From a bacterium (GTDB lineage: Bacteria > Verrucomicrobiota > Verrucomicrobiia > Limisphaerales > UBA11358): DNA of 64,000 bases. The stretch is from NCBI GenBank assembly GCA_021817945.1, contig JAKAFL010000001.1, positions 62,001-126,000 on the forward strand. Direction: 5' to 3'. Under the pieces are notes generated by a model. It had not been told where the DNA came from. It did no database searches and saw nothing but the letters and a program-made list of their open reading frames with translations. A program made the position numbers and the translations under genes. Of the stretch, positions 9,254 to 18,573 are shown piece after piece (the first letter of the stretch is position 1; each line of letters begins with the position of its first letter).

Positions 9254-10624
9254 TCAAAGTGCACCCAGTTCCTGCCAGAGATGGGCGCTCATGACCTGGC
9301 CTTTTTCAAAGCAATCTAAATCAAATTTTTCATTGGGCGAATGAGCATTGTCATCCGGCAGCCCCAGCCCCAAAAGCAGGGAATCAGCTCCAAGACATTT
9401 TTTAAATTGATTTACAATGGGTATGGACCCCCCCTCACGCAGCAGAATGGGTTTGCGATGAAATGCCATTTCCAAGGCGCGCAAGGCTGCCTGTGCGGTT
9501 GGGCTGTCCGGCTGAACCAGGTAGGCATCAGCACCATGACCGGCTTCGATTTCCATTCGAACCGTGTCAGGGCAATTCTTTTTCAAATGGCGGAGAACCA
9601 CTTTCCGAATTTGATCCGGCTTTTGGCCAGGCACAAGGCGGCATGTGATTTTGGCCCTTGCCCATGCAGGAACAATTGTTTTGGTGCCTTCCCCCTGGTA
9701 ACCACTGGTGAGGCCGTTGATTTCAAAGGTCGGCCTGACACTGCGTCTTTCTGTGGCTGTATATCCCGGTTCACCAAAAAGCCTTGTCACACCCAGCATT
9801 TTTTTCAAATGCGCATCACTGAGAGGGTATCGGGCAGATTGCCGACGTTCCAATCGAGTCAATGCTTGGGCGCCGTCGTAAAAACCTGGAATCAGGATTT
9901 TGCCATGGTCATCCCGCACAGTGGCGAGCAGCCGGGCTAAAGCCATGGCTGGGTTTTCAACCGCACCTCCAAAGCCGCCTGAATGCAAATCCCGCGCGGG
10001 GCCGAACAGGGTGATTTCAAAGGCGATAATTCCCCTGAGGGCGCAGGTCAGCGCTGGATGATCCAAATCAGGTATTCCAGTATCCGAAACCACCACGGCG
10101 CGGCAGGCCAGCTCGCGGCGGTGTTTTTTTAAAAATGAATCCAAGTGGGCGCTTCCCACCTCTTCCTCGCCTTCGAGGACAAAAGTGAGGTCGCAGGGCA
10201 GGGGAGTGTTGGTCTTCAAGTAGGCTTCCACAGCCTTGAGATGAGCAAAGTTTTGGCCTTTGTTATCCGTGGATCCCCGCGCAAAAATCTGTCGGCCCTT
10301 TTTTCTTGGCTCAAAAGGGGGGGAAATCCATAAATCCAGCGGCTCCACTGGCTGGACATCGTAATGGCCATAGACGATAAAGTGTGGCCGTCTCGAGTGC
10401 TCGCTGCGGGGCGTGCGAGCCACCACTATGGGGTGACCATTCGTGGCCACAAGCCTGGCGGTCATCCCGATTTTCTTGCAATGACGCACCAGCCACCCGG
10501 CGCATTGCTCCAAATCAGGTTTGTGCTGTGGCTGTGCGGATACGCTTGCAAACCGCAGGTATTCGTAAAGCTCCTCCAAAAACCGATCCTGATTGGCTTT
10601 TAGATATTTGAGTACTTCCTTCAT
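9254..10624 (-). CDS. M20 family dipeptidase (metallopeptidase)
   Basis: A 456-residue cytosolic M20 peptidase of the CNDP-like dipeptidase group. The di-zinc ligands and catalytic residues are visible: His in YGHYDVQP, bridging Asp in GSTDNKGQ, the catalytic Glu pair in LEGEEEVGS, Asp in VVSDTG, and a C-terminal His in PDDNAHSPNE. A dimerisation (lid) domain sits in the middle, about residues 205-330. The length is normal for the family. It lies 11 bp downstream of leuD on the same strand and is probably co-transcribed with it. The exact peptide substrate cannot be told. Confidence 0.9.
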   Translation of the reverse strand: MKEVLKYLKANQDRFLEELYEYLRFASVSAQPQHKPDLEQCAGWLVRHCKKIGMTARLVATNGHPIVVARTPRSEHSRRPHFIVYGHYDVQPVEPLDLWISPPFEPRKKGRQIFARGSTDNKGQNFAHLKAVEAYLKTNTPLPCDLTFVLEGEEEVGSAHLDSFLKKHRRELACRAVVVSDTGIPDLDHPALTCALRGIIAFEITLFGPARDLHSGGFGGAVENPAMALARLLATVRDDHGKILIPGFYDGAQALTRLERRQSARYPLSDAHLKKMLGVTRLFGEPGYTATERRSVRPTFEINGLTSGYQGEGTKTIVPAWARAKITCRLVPGQKPDQIRKVVLRHLKKNCPDTVRMEIEAGHGADAYLVQPDSPTAQAALRALEMAFHRKPILLREGGSIPIVNQFKKCLGADSLLLGLGLPDDNAHSPNEKFDLDCFEKGQVMSAHLWQELGAL

Positions 10625-10635
10625 TCAGCAGGCTC

Positions 10636-11196
10636 TCAATGTGCCTTGCTGGCAATCATTCCGCTATTTCGGGCAAAATTAAACAATCCACCCGCATCCA
10701 CCACGGGTCGAACATCCCCCAACGGCTTGAAAAGATATTTCTTGCCGGTCGAGGCAACCGTGACGGTGGCCGCATCCAGATCCACGCTTACAATCTCCCC
10801 GGTTTTGAGAACGTCACAGAGTCTCTCTGTGATTTCACATGGATACAACTCGCCGGTCGCCACGGAATTGCGGAAAAAAATCCGGGCAAAGCTTTCTGCA
10901 AGCACCACCCGACCCCCGGCGGAACCCAGCGCTATGGGTGCGTGTTCCCTGGAGCTTCCACATCCAAAATTCTTTCCAGCCACAATGATGGGGTACTCAC
11001 TGTCCAATGAGCCCTCCTTGACATATCGAATGGGATATAATGACTCCGGCAACCCGGCAAGCGCATAACTTCCCAGCTTCTCATATTCCTCGGCAATGGT
11101 CGGCACAAGGTTCAAGAACTGGGCGGAAATGATTTGGTCCGTGTCAATGTTGTCCCGGACCACATAGACCGGCCCTTTGAAGACAGTTTGCTTCAT
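10636..11196 (-). CDS. leuD: 3-isopropylmalate dehydratase small subunit
   Basis: A 186-residue swivel-domain protein of the aconitase superfamily. LeuD pairs with the iron-sulfur subunit LeuC to isomerise 2- to 3-isopropylmalate in leucine synthesis. The diagnostic segments are DNIDTDQIISAQFL near residue 15 and GKNFGCGSSREHAPIAL near 75. LeuC is not in this window, so related small subunits such as homoaconitase are not strictly excluded. The gene heads a probable two-gene unit with the M20 peptidase. Confidence 0.88.
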   Translation of the reverse strand: MKQTVFKGPVYVVRDNIDTDQIISAQFLNLVPTIAEEYEKLGSYALAGLPESLYPIRYVKEGSLDSEYPIIVAGKNFGCGSSREHAPIALGSAGGRVVLAESFARIFFRNSVATGELYPCEITERLCDVLKTGEIVSVDLDAATVTVASTGKKYLFKPLGDVRPVVDAGGLFNFARNSGMIASKAH

Positions 11197-11296
11197 GGCT
11201 CTAATTTGGCTGGCTCCTGATGGATTTTCAACCAGAATCCAAATGAATCCGACGCTATTTTTTGCCGATTGTCCAAAATTCTATGCCTCCCCATCT

Positions 11297-11692
11297 TCAT
11301 GATCTGCCATCAGGGCTGCCTTTTCGCCAGCGCCAAAGACAGACAACCACCACGCAGGCCGTCCACGAGGGCAAATCATCAGCCAGGGGAAGAACATCCA
11401 ACAAAAAAGTGGGCAGAAACAACAGGTGAAATCCAATCAGCCGACTGAGAACCAGCATTGCCAGCAAATCCAGGCACTGGTCCCACCCGAACCATCCCAG
11501 GGCGCCACTGAAGAGCTGCAGGATATCCGTCATCAAAGCCACACCCAATGCCATCATGGCACGCCTCAAGGTCAGCCTGGGAGCGTCCCTCCTGCCGCTG
11601 AGCCACTTGCTCATTTCAGCCAAGCCTCGGTAGAGAGGGTTCATTGTCAAGTTCAACACATGAAATCCAAACCAAACCACTTGCCCAGCCAA
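11297..11692 (-). CDS. small membrane protein of unknown function
   Basis: A 131-residue, unrecognised protein with three or four hydrophobic segments (about 38-52, 60-85 and 100-122) and a basic C-terminal tail. Arg/Lys clusters flank the first helix, as in inner-membrane proteins. The start is uncertain: TTG at 11692 gives the longest form, while the ATG at 11644 would remove 16 residues. It is divergent from serS with only about 20 bp between starts and lies 100 bp upstream of leuD. No domain could be named. Confidence 0.5.
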   Translation of the reverse strand: MAGQVVWFGFHVLNLTMNPLYRGLAEMSKWLSGRRDAPRLTLRRAMMALGVALMTDILQLFSGALGWFGWDQCLDLLAMLVLSRLIGFHLLFLPTFLLDVLPLADDLPSWTACVVVVCLWRWRKGSPDGRS

Positions 11693-11714
11693 GGGCTGCT
11701 TCTATAATAAACCT

Positions 11715-13016
11715 GTGCTCGATATTAAACTAATCCGCGAAAAAACCAATCACGTTCGTGAGCGGTTGGCCAGTCGGGGCGCCAAAGACGAACAACTCCT
11801 GGATGGCATCCTCACCGCAGACGCCCAAAGACGTGAAACCTTGGCTGAACTGGAGTCTCTCAAATCCACGCGAAATCGTGTTTCCAGGGAAATAGGCGCC
11901 TTGATGGGCCAGAAAAAATTGATTGAGGCTGAGGCCAAAAAAGAGGAAACCCGGGACCTTGGCGAAAAAATCAACGTCTTGGAGAAACGGGTCAACCAAG
12001 CCGATTCGGACAGGGATCGCCTCATGCTACAGGTGCCAAACCTGCCTCACGAGTCCGTGCCTGTCGGGCGTTCGGCAGAGGATAATCCCCTGGTGCGAAG
12101 CCACGGCCACAAGCCGGAATTCGCATTTCAACCCAAGTCACACTTGGAATTGTGCGAGTCGTTGAAGTTGGTGGATTTTGCCCGGGGCGCAAAACTTTCA
12201 GGAAGTGGATTTTTGCTCTACACCCATTGGGGCGCCCGGTTGGAACGGGCGCTGATTCAATTTTTGTTGGATCTGCATGTCACCCGGCATCAATACATCG
12301 AGGTTTCTCCCCCATTCATGGTCAATGAAGCCTGCCTTCTGGGCGTGGGCCAATTCCCAAAATTCAAGGATCAATACTATGGGGTTGCCGAGGGGGATGA
12401 CCCAGCCAACTTGGGAAAACTTTACCTCATACCCACAGCCGAAACCCCAGTGGCCAACATTCATCGGGATGAAATTCTGGCAGTCAATCAGCTCCCCATC
12501 CGGTATTGTGCGTACACCCCATGCTTTCGCGGGGAGGCCGGCGCCGCCGGCGTCGGTACGCGGGGCATGATTCGCGTGCACCAGTTCGACAAGGTGGAAC
12601 TCATCAAAATCGTCCCTCCAGAGGTAGGCTACGAAGAATTGGAAAAAATGGTGGTCAATGCCGAGGCTGTGCTTCAATTGCTGGGGTTGCACTACCGGGT
12701 CATTCTTCTATGCACCGGGGACATGGGGTTTGGCAGCGCCAAAACCTACGATATTGAAGTCTGGGCGCCAGGGCAGGGGGCGTATCTGGAGGTTTCCAGT
12801 TGCTCCAATTGCGAAGATTTTCAGGCTCGCCGTATGAACCTGCGCTACAAAACAGAGAGCGGGGAAAACCGCTTCCCTCATATCCTCAACGGCAGCGGGA
12901 CCGCGCTGGCCCGACTGTTCGTGGCCCTGCTTGAGACCCATCAACAGGCGGATGGATCCATCCAGGTGCCAAGTCCATTGCAACCTTACCTGCATGCGGA
13001 AACGTTGCGACCCTGA
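11715..13016 (+). CDS. serS: serine-tRNA ligase
   Basis: A 433-residue class II aminoacyl-tRNA synthetase that charges tRNA-Ser. The N-terminal antiparallel coiled-coil arm that grips the tRNA long arm spans about residues 28-105. The class II core carries motif 2, FRGEAGAAGVGTRGMIR, near residue 275, with the arginine that binds ATP, and motif 3, NGSGTALARLFVALLE, near 395. The start is the GTG at 11715 (VLDIKLIRE), matching the usual SerRS N-terminus. Length is typical. Confidence 0.97.
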   Translation: MLDIKLIREKTNHVRERLASRGAKDEQLLDGILTADAQRRETLAELESLKSTRNRVSREIGALMGQKKLIEAEAKKEETRDLGEKINVLEKRVNQADSDRDRLMLQVPNLPHESVPVGRSAEDNPLVRSHGHKPEFAFQPKSHLELCESLKLVDFARGAKLSGSGFLLYTHWGARLERALIQFLLDLHVTRHQYIEVSPPFMVNEACLLGVGQFPKFKDQYYGVAEGDDPANLGKLYLIPTAETPVANIHRDEILAVNQLPIRYCAYTPCFRGEAGAAGVGTRGMIRVHQFDKVELIKIVPPEVGYEELEKMVVNAEAVLQLLGLHYRVILLCTGDMGFGSAKTYDIEVWAPGQGAYLEVSSCSNCEDFQARRMNLRYKTESGENRFPHILNGSGTALARLFVALLETHQQADGSIQVPSPLQPYLHAETLRP

Positions 13017-13158
13017 CCCAAATTCCATTTTCTATTTGTCAACAAGCTCTCATGTCAAATGGTCTGGCAAGATTCTTAATCAAATCCGGCTTGGAAATGG
13101 CCTGGAGCCTCGCCGCCACCGAACTGGCTTGGTGGGCAAGCGCTAGGAGTGTTTCTTC

Positions 13159-14610
13159 ATGAAAATCCTGCTAGCCAGCAGCGAAGTTCATCCGTTCTCC
13201 AAAACCGGTGGGCTTGCCGACATGGTTGGCGCCCTTGCCAAGGCCCTGGCAGCTTCCGGCCACGATGTTCATCTTGTCTCACCTCTTTACCGGGGAATAG
13301 TTTCCAAATTCCCCACCATTTCCTCCGCAAACTGGGAGTTTAACCTTCCAATGGCTGATCGGTGGGTTCAGGCCGGGCTTCGATCCCTCGATTTATCTCA
13401 TGGTTTAAAAGCCTTTTTTGTGGATTGCCCTTCTTTTTACGACCGGGCAGGAATCTATCATGAACACAATGTCAGCTATCCAGACAATGCCAGTCGTTAT
13501 ATTTTCTTCTCCAAATGCGTGGTCCATTTGTCTCGATACATGGATTGGCGGCCAGACGTGGTCCATGTGCATGATTGGCAAACCGGCTTGGTGCCGATGT
13601 TGAACCTGCAACAGCGGTATGAAGGCTGGAGCAATCCTCCGCCAACCTGCTTTACCATTCACAACCTGGCTTACCAGGGCCTTTTTCATGGATCGCTCTT
13701 CAATCAACTAAACGCTTCCCGGGAATTTTTCATGCCGGATGGGGCGGAATTTCATGGCTTCCTGAATTGCCTCAAAGCCGGCATCGCTTTTGCCGACGCC
13801 ATCACCACGGTAAGCCCGCGTTATGCGCGAGAAATCTGCACTGAAGAATTCGGATGCGGTTTGGATGGCGTGCTTCGCCGCCGTCGCGAAAGACTTTTTG
13901 GGATCCTCAACGGGGTGGATTATCAGGATTGGACCACTCAAAAAAATCCACTTTTGCCTCATGGCTATTCGGTCAACCGCATGGCCGGAAAAGCTGCCAA
14001 CAAATTGGAACTTCAAAAGAAAATGGGTCTCAAAATTGACCCCGGCATTCCGCTCTTCGGCACCATTTCAAGATTGGCAGAACAAAAAGGTGTTGATATC
14101 CAACTGGGCGCGTTGTCTGAAATGTTGAGCGCAAGGATGCAGTTCGTCCTACTTGGAAGCGGTTCACCGGATTACGAAAAAGGCTATTTGGACCTTGCCC
14201 GGCGCTTTCCTGGCCAAATGGCTGTTTATATAGGCTACAGTGAACCCCTGGCCCATCTCATTGAAGCCGGTTGCGATTTCTACCTCATGCCATCCCAGTT
14301 TGAGCCATGCGGCCTAAACCAGATGTACAGCCTCCGCTATGGCACCATACCGGTGGTGAGAGCCACTGGTGGATTGGATGATAGTGTGGTGGATTTCCAA
14401 CAGGACCCAAAAAGTGCTGATGGGATTAAGTTCCATGAGTATTCAGCGCAAGCGCTGGCAAAAGCTATCCGTAAAGCTTTGGCGCTTTACGAAAATCCAA
14501 CGCTTTTCAAAAGATTCCGGCGCTCGGCCATGAGAGCGGATTTCTCTTGGGATAAAACCCTTGAACAGTATTTGCGCGTCTATGAGATTGCCATGAGTGC
14601 CCATTTTTGA
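13159..14610 (+). CDS. glgA: glycogen synthase (ADP-glucose type, GT5)
   Basis: A 483-residue GT5 glycosyltransferase that extends alpha-1,4-glucan chains from ADP-glucose. The N-terminal sugar-nucleotide motif KTGGLADMV is at residues 15-23. The N-terminal Rossmann domain contains HVHDWQTGL near 137. The C-terminal GT-B domain shows the active-site stretch PSQFEPCGLNQMYSLRYGTIP near 378-398, with the conserved Glu of the EPCGL motif. Length is normal. No other glycogen genes are adjacent. The 140 bp from serS to glgA contain no obvious terminator. Confidence 0.96.
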   Translation: MKILLASSEVHPFSKTGGLADMVGALAKALAASGHDVHLVSPLYRGIVSKFPTISSANWEFNLPMADRWVQAGLRSLDLSHGLKAFFVDCPSFYDRAGIYHEHNVSYPDNASRYIFFSKCVVHLSRYMDWRPDVVHVHDWQTGLVPMLNLQQRYEGWSNPPPTCFTIHNLAYQGLFHGSLFNQLNASREFFMPDGAEFHGFLNCLKAGIAFADAITTVSPRYAREICTEEFGCGLDGVLRRRRERLFGILNGVDYQDWTTQKNPLLPHGYSVNRMAGKAANKLELQKKMGLKIDPGIPLFGTISRLAEQKGVDIQLGALSEMLSARMQFVLLGSGSPDYEKGYLDLARRFPGQMAVYIGYSEPLAHLIEAGCDFYLMPSQFEPCGLNQMYSLRYGTIPVVRATGGLDDSVVDFQQDPKSADGIKFHEYSAQALAKAIRKALALYENPTLFKRFRRSAMRADFSWDKTLEQYLRVYEIAMSAHF

Positions 14611-14735
14611 ACCCACTATTGGCTGAACCTCAATCAAAAGTTTAAAAATTTATGTTTCAGTTGACATTTGTTTTAATTAAATATAACATACATTGTGCAT
14701 CTTTAATTAATCCTGACGATTTTTAAAACACGGAC

Positions 14736-14752
14736 CCAATTTCTCAAATTGG
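14736..14752 (-). terminator. possible weak terminator hairpin after PEP-CTERM gene 1
   Basis: Perfect 7-bp arms CCAATTT and AAATTGG with a 3-nt loop lie 24 bp beyond the stop of the minus-strand PEP-CTERM gene. On the minus strand a short T run follows about eight bases later. The stem is AT-rich and the T-tract is imperfect. The surrounding 14,611-14,775 stretch is AT-rich with two TTAATTAA copies. Confidence 0.35.
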
Positions 14753-14775
14753 ATTGAAAAACCCCTCCTTTTGAG

Positions 14776-15450
14776 TCACCGCCGATTACTGCCTGCAATT
14801 CGATACAGAAGCAAACCAACCGCACCCAAACTAAACAATGAAATTGGGCCAGGCTCCGGGACGGCTATGCTGCCGTTGAAACTCGTCAAATAACTACTGC
14901 CAGTGGATAAAGTGCTTAATGTCTGGCCTGGGCTTGCAAACGAAAAAGACATTGTGAATGAGGCGAGATTATTTGCCTGAAGAAACAGCAAATCTGGGTT
15001 GGCCCCTGAATAGACCACATCCGTAAGGTTCATGGCAAAGACGTCATTGATCGCGCCCCCGGCTTTTCCGTAGGAAGAAATGTCGGTAAAATTAACCAAA
15101 GCAGTCAGCATATTGCCATTGGCATCAGATAGAAAAAAGTTGGCGACTGGCCCGGTCACCGGCGCAGTCTCGACACTGCTATTGGATGTAATGGTTCCGA
15201 AGGTAAAAGGTCCGTTGGAGAACCCGCCCAAAAGACCCACGGATGTGTTATGGCTGGCAGTCCCAGATTCGCTGCCGATTTTAAAATCAGAACTGCTTGA
15301 GGCGTTGGTAAAATAAAATTGAGATGAACCGTTGAAAACTAGCTGCCCTACGCTTGAAAAATTGAGATCCAGAGTGGATTGGGCGTCAGCTTGGTGATGT
15401 GCCAAACCAAACACTGCAAGACTCACGAAAAATGTGAATGTATTTTTCAT
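14776..15450 (-). CDS. PEP-CTERM sorting domain-containing secreted protein (paralogue 1)
   Basis: A 224-residue exported protein with an N-terminal signal peptide (about 1-23, ending ADAQS) and a C-terminal PEP-CTERM signal: VPEPGP near residue 197, a hydrophobic helix, then a basic tail ending GSNRR. PEP-CTERM proteins are exported and processed by an exosortase; none is encoded here. The middle is a beta-rich, Gly/Ser/Asn-rich domain of unknown function with segments GLLGGFSNGPFTFG and TDISSYGKAGGAINDVF, closely matched in the adjacent paralogue. The pair probably arose by tandem duplication and may form surface or matrix material (inference). Confidence 0.85.
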   Translation of the reverse strand: MKNTFTFFVSLAVFGLAHHQADAQSTLDLNFSSVGQLVFNGSSQFYFTNASSSSDFKIGSESGTASHNTSVGLLGGFSNGPFTFGTITSNSSVETAPVTGPVANFFLSDANGNMLTALVNFTDISSYGKAGGAINDVFAMNLTDVVYSGANPDLLFLQANNLASFTMSFSFASPGQTLSTLSTGSSYLTSFNGSIAVPEPGPISLFSLGAVGLLLYRIAGSNRR

Positions 15451-15645
15451 TATGTGCTACACAAGATAGGCTTTGCCTTAGGTTCTGATTTTGTGGGTCT
15501 GCTTTGGAACGCAAACAGCCCCTCCTTGAGGTCAAAACAACAATGCAGCGGCTCTGAACGCAAAAACGTTCGCTAGAACCAGCCAAAAATCCGTGGCAAT
15601 ATTCAAGCCAAGGCAGCTAAAAACCAGCACCAAATACAGCCAAGC

Positions 15646-16323
15646 TTACTTGCGTCTCTGAATCAGGAGTCCAAGAACTCCCAAGGCACCGATCCCAGAC
15701 ATCAGCAGTGAACTGGGTTCAGGAACCGGTGTCACAGCAATGCTTCCGCTGTAGCTGGTAGTATAACCACCCGCACCCGTTGAGAGTTCTGCAAGGGTTT
15801 CACCAGGGCTGCCAAACTGAAACGAGAGGTTTAGAACGGGATTTGCGTTGTTGGCAAGATAAATCAAGTCAGGATTTGATCCTGAATAGGCCAACCCGGA
15901 TAGGTTAACCACGAAGTTGTCATTGATAAAACCGCCAACTTTGCCGTAGGTTGAAACATCTTCGAAATTAACAGAACCGGTCAGATTATGCCCAGCACCG
16001 TCGGCAATGGTAAGAGTTCCTGCCGGGCCTGTCACCGGAGCGCTTTCATACATGCCCACTGTGGTCACTGGTCCATAACTAAAGGGTCCGACCGAAAAAC
16101 CACCCAATAGACCGACGGCGGAACCAGTACTGGATGAACCGCTCTCGCTGGTGATGTCCCATTGGGATCCCATGGGAACGAAAGTTAAAGTATCGGCTGA
16201 ACCACCGAACACCACATTGCCAGTGCTTGAGAAGTTAAGAATAATACCAGATTGAGCCATCGCACCGCTGGCACCAGCCAGCAGAACCCCCAAAGCCACG
16301 CTTGATACAACTTGAGTCTTCAT
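15646..16323 (-). CDS. PEP-CTERM sorting domain-containing secreted protein (paralogue 2)
   Basis: A 225-residue protein built like its neighbour. The signal peptide (about 1-23) ends at AMAQS. The central domain repeats GLLGGFSVGPFSYG and EDVSTYGKVGGFINDNF. The C-terminal sorting signal has VPEPSS near residue 201, then a hydrophobic segment and the basic end QRRK. The two paralogues match collinearly over their whole length. A good ribosome-binding site (GCGGAG) lies 9 bases before the ATG, and a sigma70-like promoter can be placed upstream. The gap of about 195 bp to the downstream paralogue holds no other gene. Confidence 0.87.
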   Translation of the reverse strand: MKTQVVSSVALGVLLAGASGAMAQSGIILNFSSTGNVVFGGSADTLTFVPMGSQWDITSESGSSSTGSAVGLLGGFSVGPFSYGPVTTVGMYESAPVTGPAGTLTIADGAGHNLTGSVNFEDVSTYGKVGGFINDNFVVNLSGLAYSGSNPDLIYLANNANPVLNLSFQFGSPGETLAELSTGAGGYTTSYSGSIAVTPVPEPSSLLMSGIGALGVLGLLIQRRK

Positions 16324-16401
16324 AGATTCTAACTCCGCTTTAATGGTTTTTTAGTTTTGTCTCAATCCGATACTGAATTGGCTCGTTTTAAGACACTCCC
16401 C

Positions 16402-16429
16402 ACTGTAGTGCAAAAATGTATAAATGCAA
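16402..16429 (-). promoter_or_regulatory. candidate sigma70-type promoter for PEP-CTERM gene 2
   Basis: On the minus strand a -35-like TTGCAT (16429-16424) and a -10-like TACAGT (16407-16402) are separated by 16 bp, about 80 bp before the ATG. An AT-rich palindromic T/A tract lies just upstream and could act as an UP-like element. Assigned by pattern only. Confidence 0.4.
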
Positions 16430-16498
16430 GCATTTTTTTAAAAAAATTGACTGATCGAAAATTTTAGGTTACATCCCCTAAAAAAGTAAGCTGGAGCC

Positions 16499-17458
16499 TT
16501 ACCGATTTGCATTCCCCTGCCCTTTGTCCTCCTCTAAACCGGAGCCAAAATTTACGCCCAGATAATCGGTAAAAAATTCGAGCACTTCCCGAACCACATT
16601 CGCAGGCGGAATTAATCCATGTCCCTTATTTGGAATAAGTTCCAAATGTGCTGGCACACCACACTCGCCAAGTTTTTTGTAAAAAATGAGACTTTGAAAG
16701 GGTGGAACCAATTTGTCATTCTCACCATGAATCAAAAATATAGGCGCCGTATTGGAACTAACGTAAAATAAAGGGCTTGCGTTATTTGCGGCGATAATAT
16801 GTGTTTGAACAGCGCCGCCTATTAGGCGGGCCACATCGCCGAAAGGGTCTCTTCGTTCCTCGGGATTGGAAACCAATTCATTCAAGTCGGTAGGGGGGTA
16901 TAATGCGCATGCGCATGAGATACTGGAGGAAAATCGGCCATTATCTCCTACCCCACCATCCAAATTTGGATAATGACTCGTCGTGGCCAGAAGAAGTGCC
17001 AAATGACCTCCGGCTGAAGCCCCGAATGCGCCAATACGATTAGGATCCAGGTTATAGGCCCGGGCATTGGCTCGTATCCATTGCACAACGGACTTGCAAT
17101 CATGAAGCTGGGCTGGAAATGGGGCTTCGCTCGTCAGACGATAATCCATGCTGACGATAGCCACTTGGTTTGCAGCCAGAAAGGCGATGGGACAATTTTT
17201 TTTAGACCCTGAATTCCATGCTCCCCCATGTATCCAGATGATCACCGGCAATTTTTTACGAATGAGGGCTGGACGATAAATATCCAACAACAAGGGGTGG
17301 CCAATGCCTAACCCATATTGCAAATCATGAATGGCCGTGACCCCGGGGGGTGGATTGGAGACGCAGCCGACAAATACGATAATGCCGAGGATGCATAAAA
17401 GACATGCCGAGTGGCACCGGTTCACAGCTCCGGCGATCAGGGTCCTGGATGCGGTCAT
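16499..17458 (-). CDS. putative lipoprotein alpha/beta-hydrolase (BD-FAE-like esterase)
   Basis: A 319-residue hydrolase. The N-terminus has a hydrophobic segment followed by a lipobox-like VFVGC near residue 32, suggesting a lipid-anchored envelope protein. The alpha/beta-hydrolase core has the oxyanion motif HGGAW near 75, nucleophile elbow GASAGG near 144, Asp in GENDKLVP near 246, and His in NKGHG near 279, a complete triad. Similar enzymes deacylate acyl or acetyl esters. It is the last gene of the lipid-modification operon, and its ATG overlaps the upstream stop by 4 bp, which suggests a role in acyl-lipid turnover rather than sugar esters (inference). Confidence 0.82.
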   Translation of the reverse strand: MTASRTLIAGAVNRCHSACLLCILGIIVFVGCVSNPPPGVTAIHDLQYGLGIGHPLLLDIYRPALIRKKLPVIIWIHGGAWNSGSKKNCPIAFLAANQVAIVSMDYRLTSEAPFPAQLHDCKSVVQWIRANARAYNLDPNRIGAFGASAGGHLALLLATTSHYPNLDGGVGDNGRFSSSISCACALYPPTDLNELVSNPEERRDPFGDVARLIGGAVQTHIIAANNASPLFYVSSNTAPIFLIHGENDKLVPPFQSLIFYKKLGECGVPAHLELIPNKGHGLIPPANVVREVLEFFTDYLGVNFGSGLEEDKGQGNANR

Positions 17459-18573
17459 TGAATGGGTTTATTTTTAAACAAATAATGAGAAACAAACCAC
17501 TCACTGCCATTTTGAAATCCCCACAGCTCCGCACAAGCCATGTAGAAAACCCGCCAATAAGCCCACCAACGCGTTTCCTGTCCGGGCCCATAAACCTGGC
17601 GAAACAGGGCAAGAATTTCATCGTGGTGAGAATCCATGTTTGCCAGCCATGCCTCCGCCGTCCTCTGGTAGTGCAAGCCGCTCACGCGCCAATGATGTTC
17701 CAATGCCAGATTCTCCTGAAAATAAAGCAACAGCGAATCACTGGGCATGATTCCTCCGGTGAAAAAGTTGCGAGCCATCCAATCGGAGTCATCGTTGCAA
17801 GCAAAGGGATATGCCAGTTCCCGGTGGCAGAAAATGTGAATGAACAATTTTCCCGAAGGCGAAAGCCAGCGAGAAATGTTCTCCATCAGGGATTGATAAT
17901 TTCGCATGTGTTCAAACATTTCCACGGATACGACCCGGTCAAACACGCGGTCTGTTTCAAAATCGTTCATATCCACGGTCATGACCTGAAGGTTTTGCAG
18001 CCCGCGCAATTTGGCCTGGGAATCAATGTGCCGTTTTTGGGATTTGGAGTTGGAAACGGAGAGAATTTGGGAATTAGGAAAACGTTCAGCCATCCAGAGC
18101 GACAGTGAACCCCATCCGCAGCCCAGCTCCAAAATGGATTGGCCGTCAACCAATTCGGCCCGCGTCACAGTGAGGTCCAACATGGCCTCCTCAGCCTGGT
18201 CGAGATTCCCTGCATCATCCTTCCAAAATCCGCAGCTATATTTGAGGTGTTTACCAAGGCAACATTCATAAAACCGTGCTGGTACTTCATAGTGTTGACG
18301 GTTGGCCATGTCCGTTTGGATGGCGATGGGGCTGCGTTTCAAATCCTCAATCAATGCCAATAACCGGGAATGCTGGGCCTCCAGGCCACCCCGTTTTTCC
18401 ACATCCAGTCGGTTTTTCAAAAACCTCCGTATTCCAATCCGAATGATTGCGTCGGGCAACAGGTTCCTGGCAAGAATCCGTTCCCAAAAAGGAATTGGGT
18501 GGTTTTCCTCCTGGTTGGGCCTGGCCGCGACCATTCTGCTTTTTTGCATGCTTGAAGTATTCATGGAATTCAT
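17455..18573 (-). CDS. Cfa-family SAM-dependent methyltransferase (short form)
   Basis: A 372-residue cyclopropane-fatty-acid-synthase-like methyltransferase. The SAM-binding motif ILELGCGWGSLSLW spans residues 147-160. The segment YSCGFW (112-117) corresponds to the conserved Cys of Cfa enzymes, VEMFEH supplies the catalytic Glu, and FIHIFCH a His, so the bicarbonate-binding residues of true Cfa appear present. The start at 18573 overlaps the stop of the DUF1295 gene in an ATGA, fixing the reading despite a longer open frame. The product probably methylates double bonds of membrane acyl chains or a related lipid. It lacks the N-terminal Cfa domain of the long paralogue in this operon. Confidence 0.85.
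   Translation of the reverse strand: MNSMNTSSMQKSRMVAARPNQEENHPIPFWERILARNLLPDAIIRIGIRRFLKNRLDVEKRGGLEAQHSRLLALIEDLKRSPIAIQTDMANRQHYEVPARFYECCLGKHLKYSCGFWKDDAGNLDQAEEAMLDLTVTRAELVDGQSILELGCGWGSLSLWMAERFPNSQILSVSNSKSQKRHIDSQAKLRGLQNLQVMTVDMNDFETDRVFDRVVSVEMFEHMRNYQSLMENISRWLSPSGKLFIHIFCHRELAYPFACNDDSDWMARNFFTGGIMPSDSLLLYFQENLALEHHWRVSGLHYQRTAEAWLANMDSHHDEILALFRQVYGPGQETRWWAYWRVFYMACAELWGFQNGSEWFVSHYLFKNKPIQ

Noticed and set aside
15555-15575. Small hairpin GAACG/CGTTC in the PEP-CTERM spacer
   Set aside because: The stem is only 5 bp and not followed by a T-tract, so it is not supported as a terminator.
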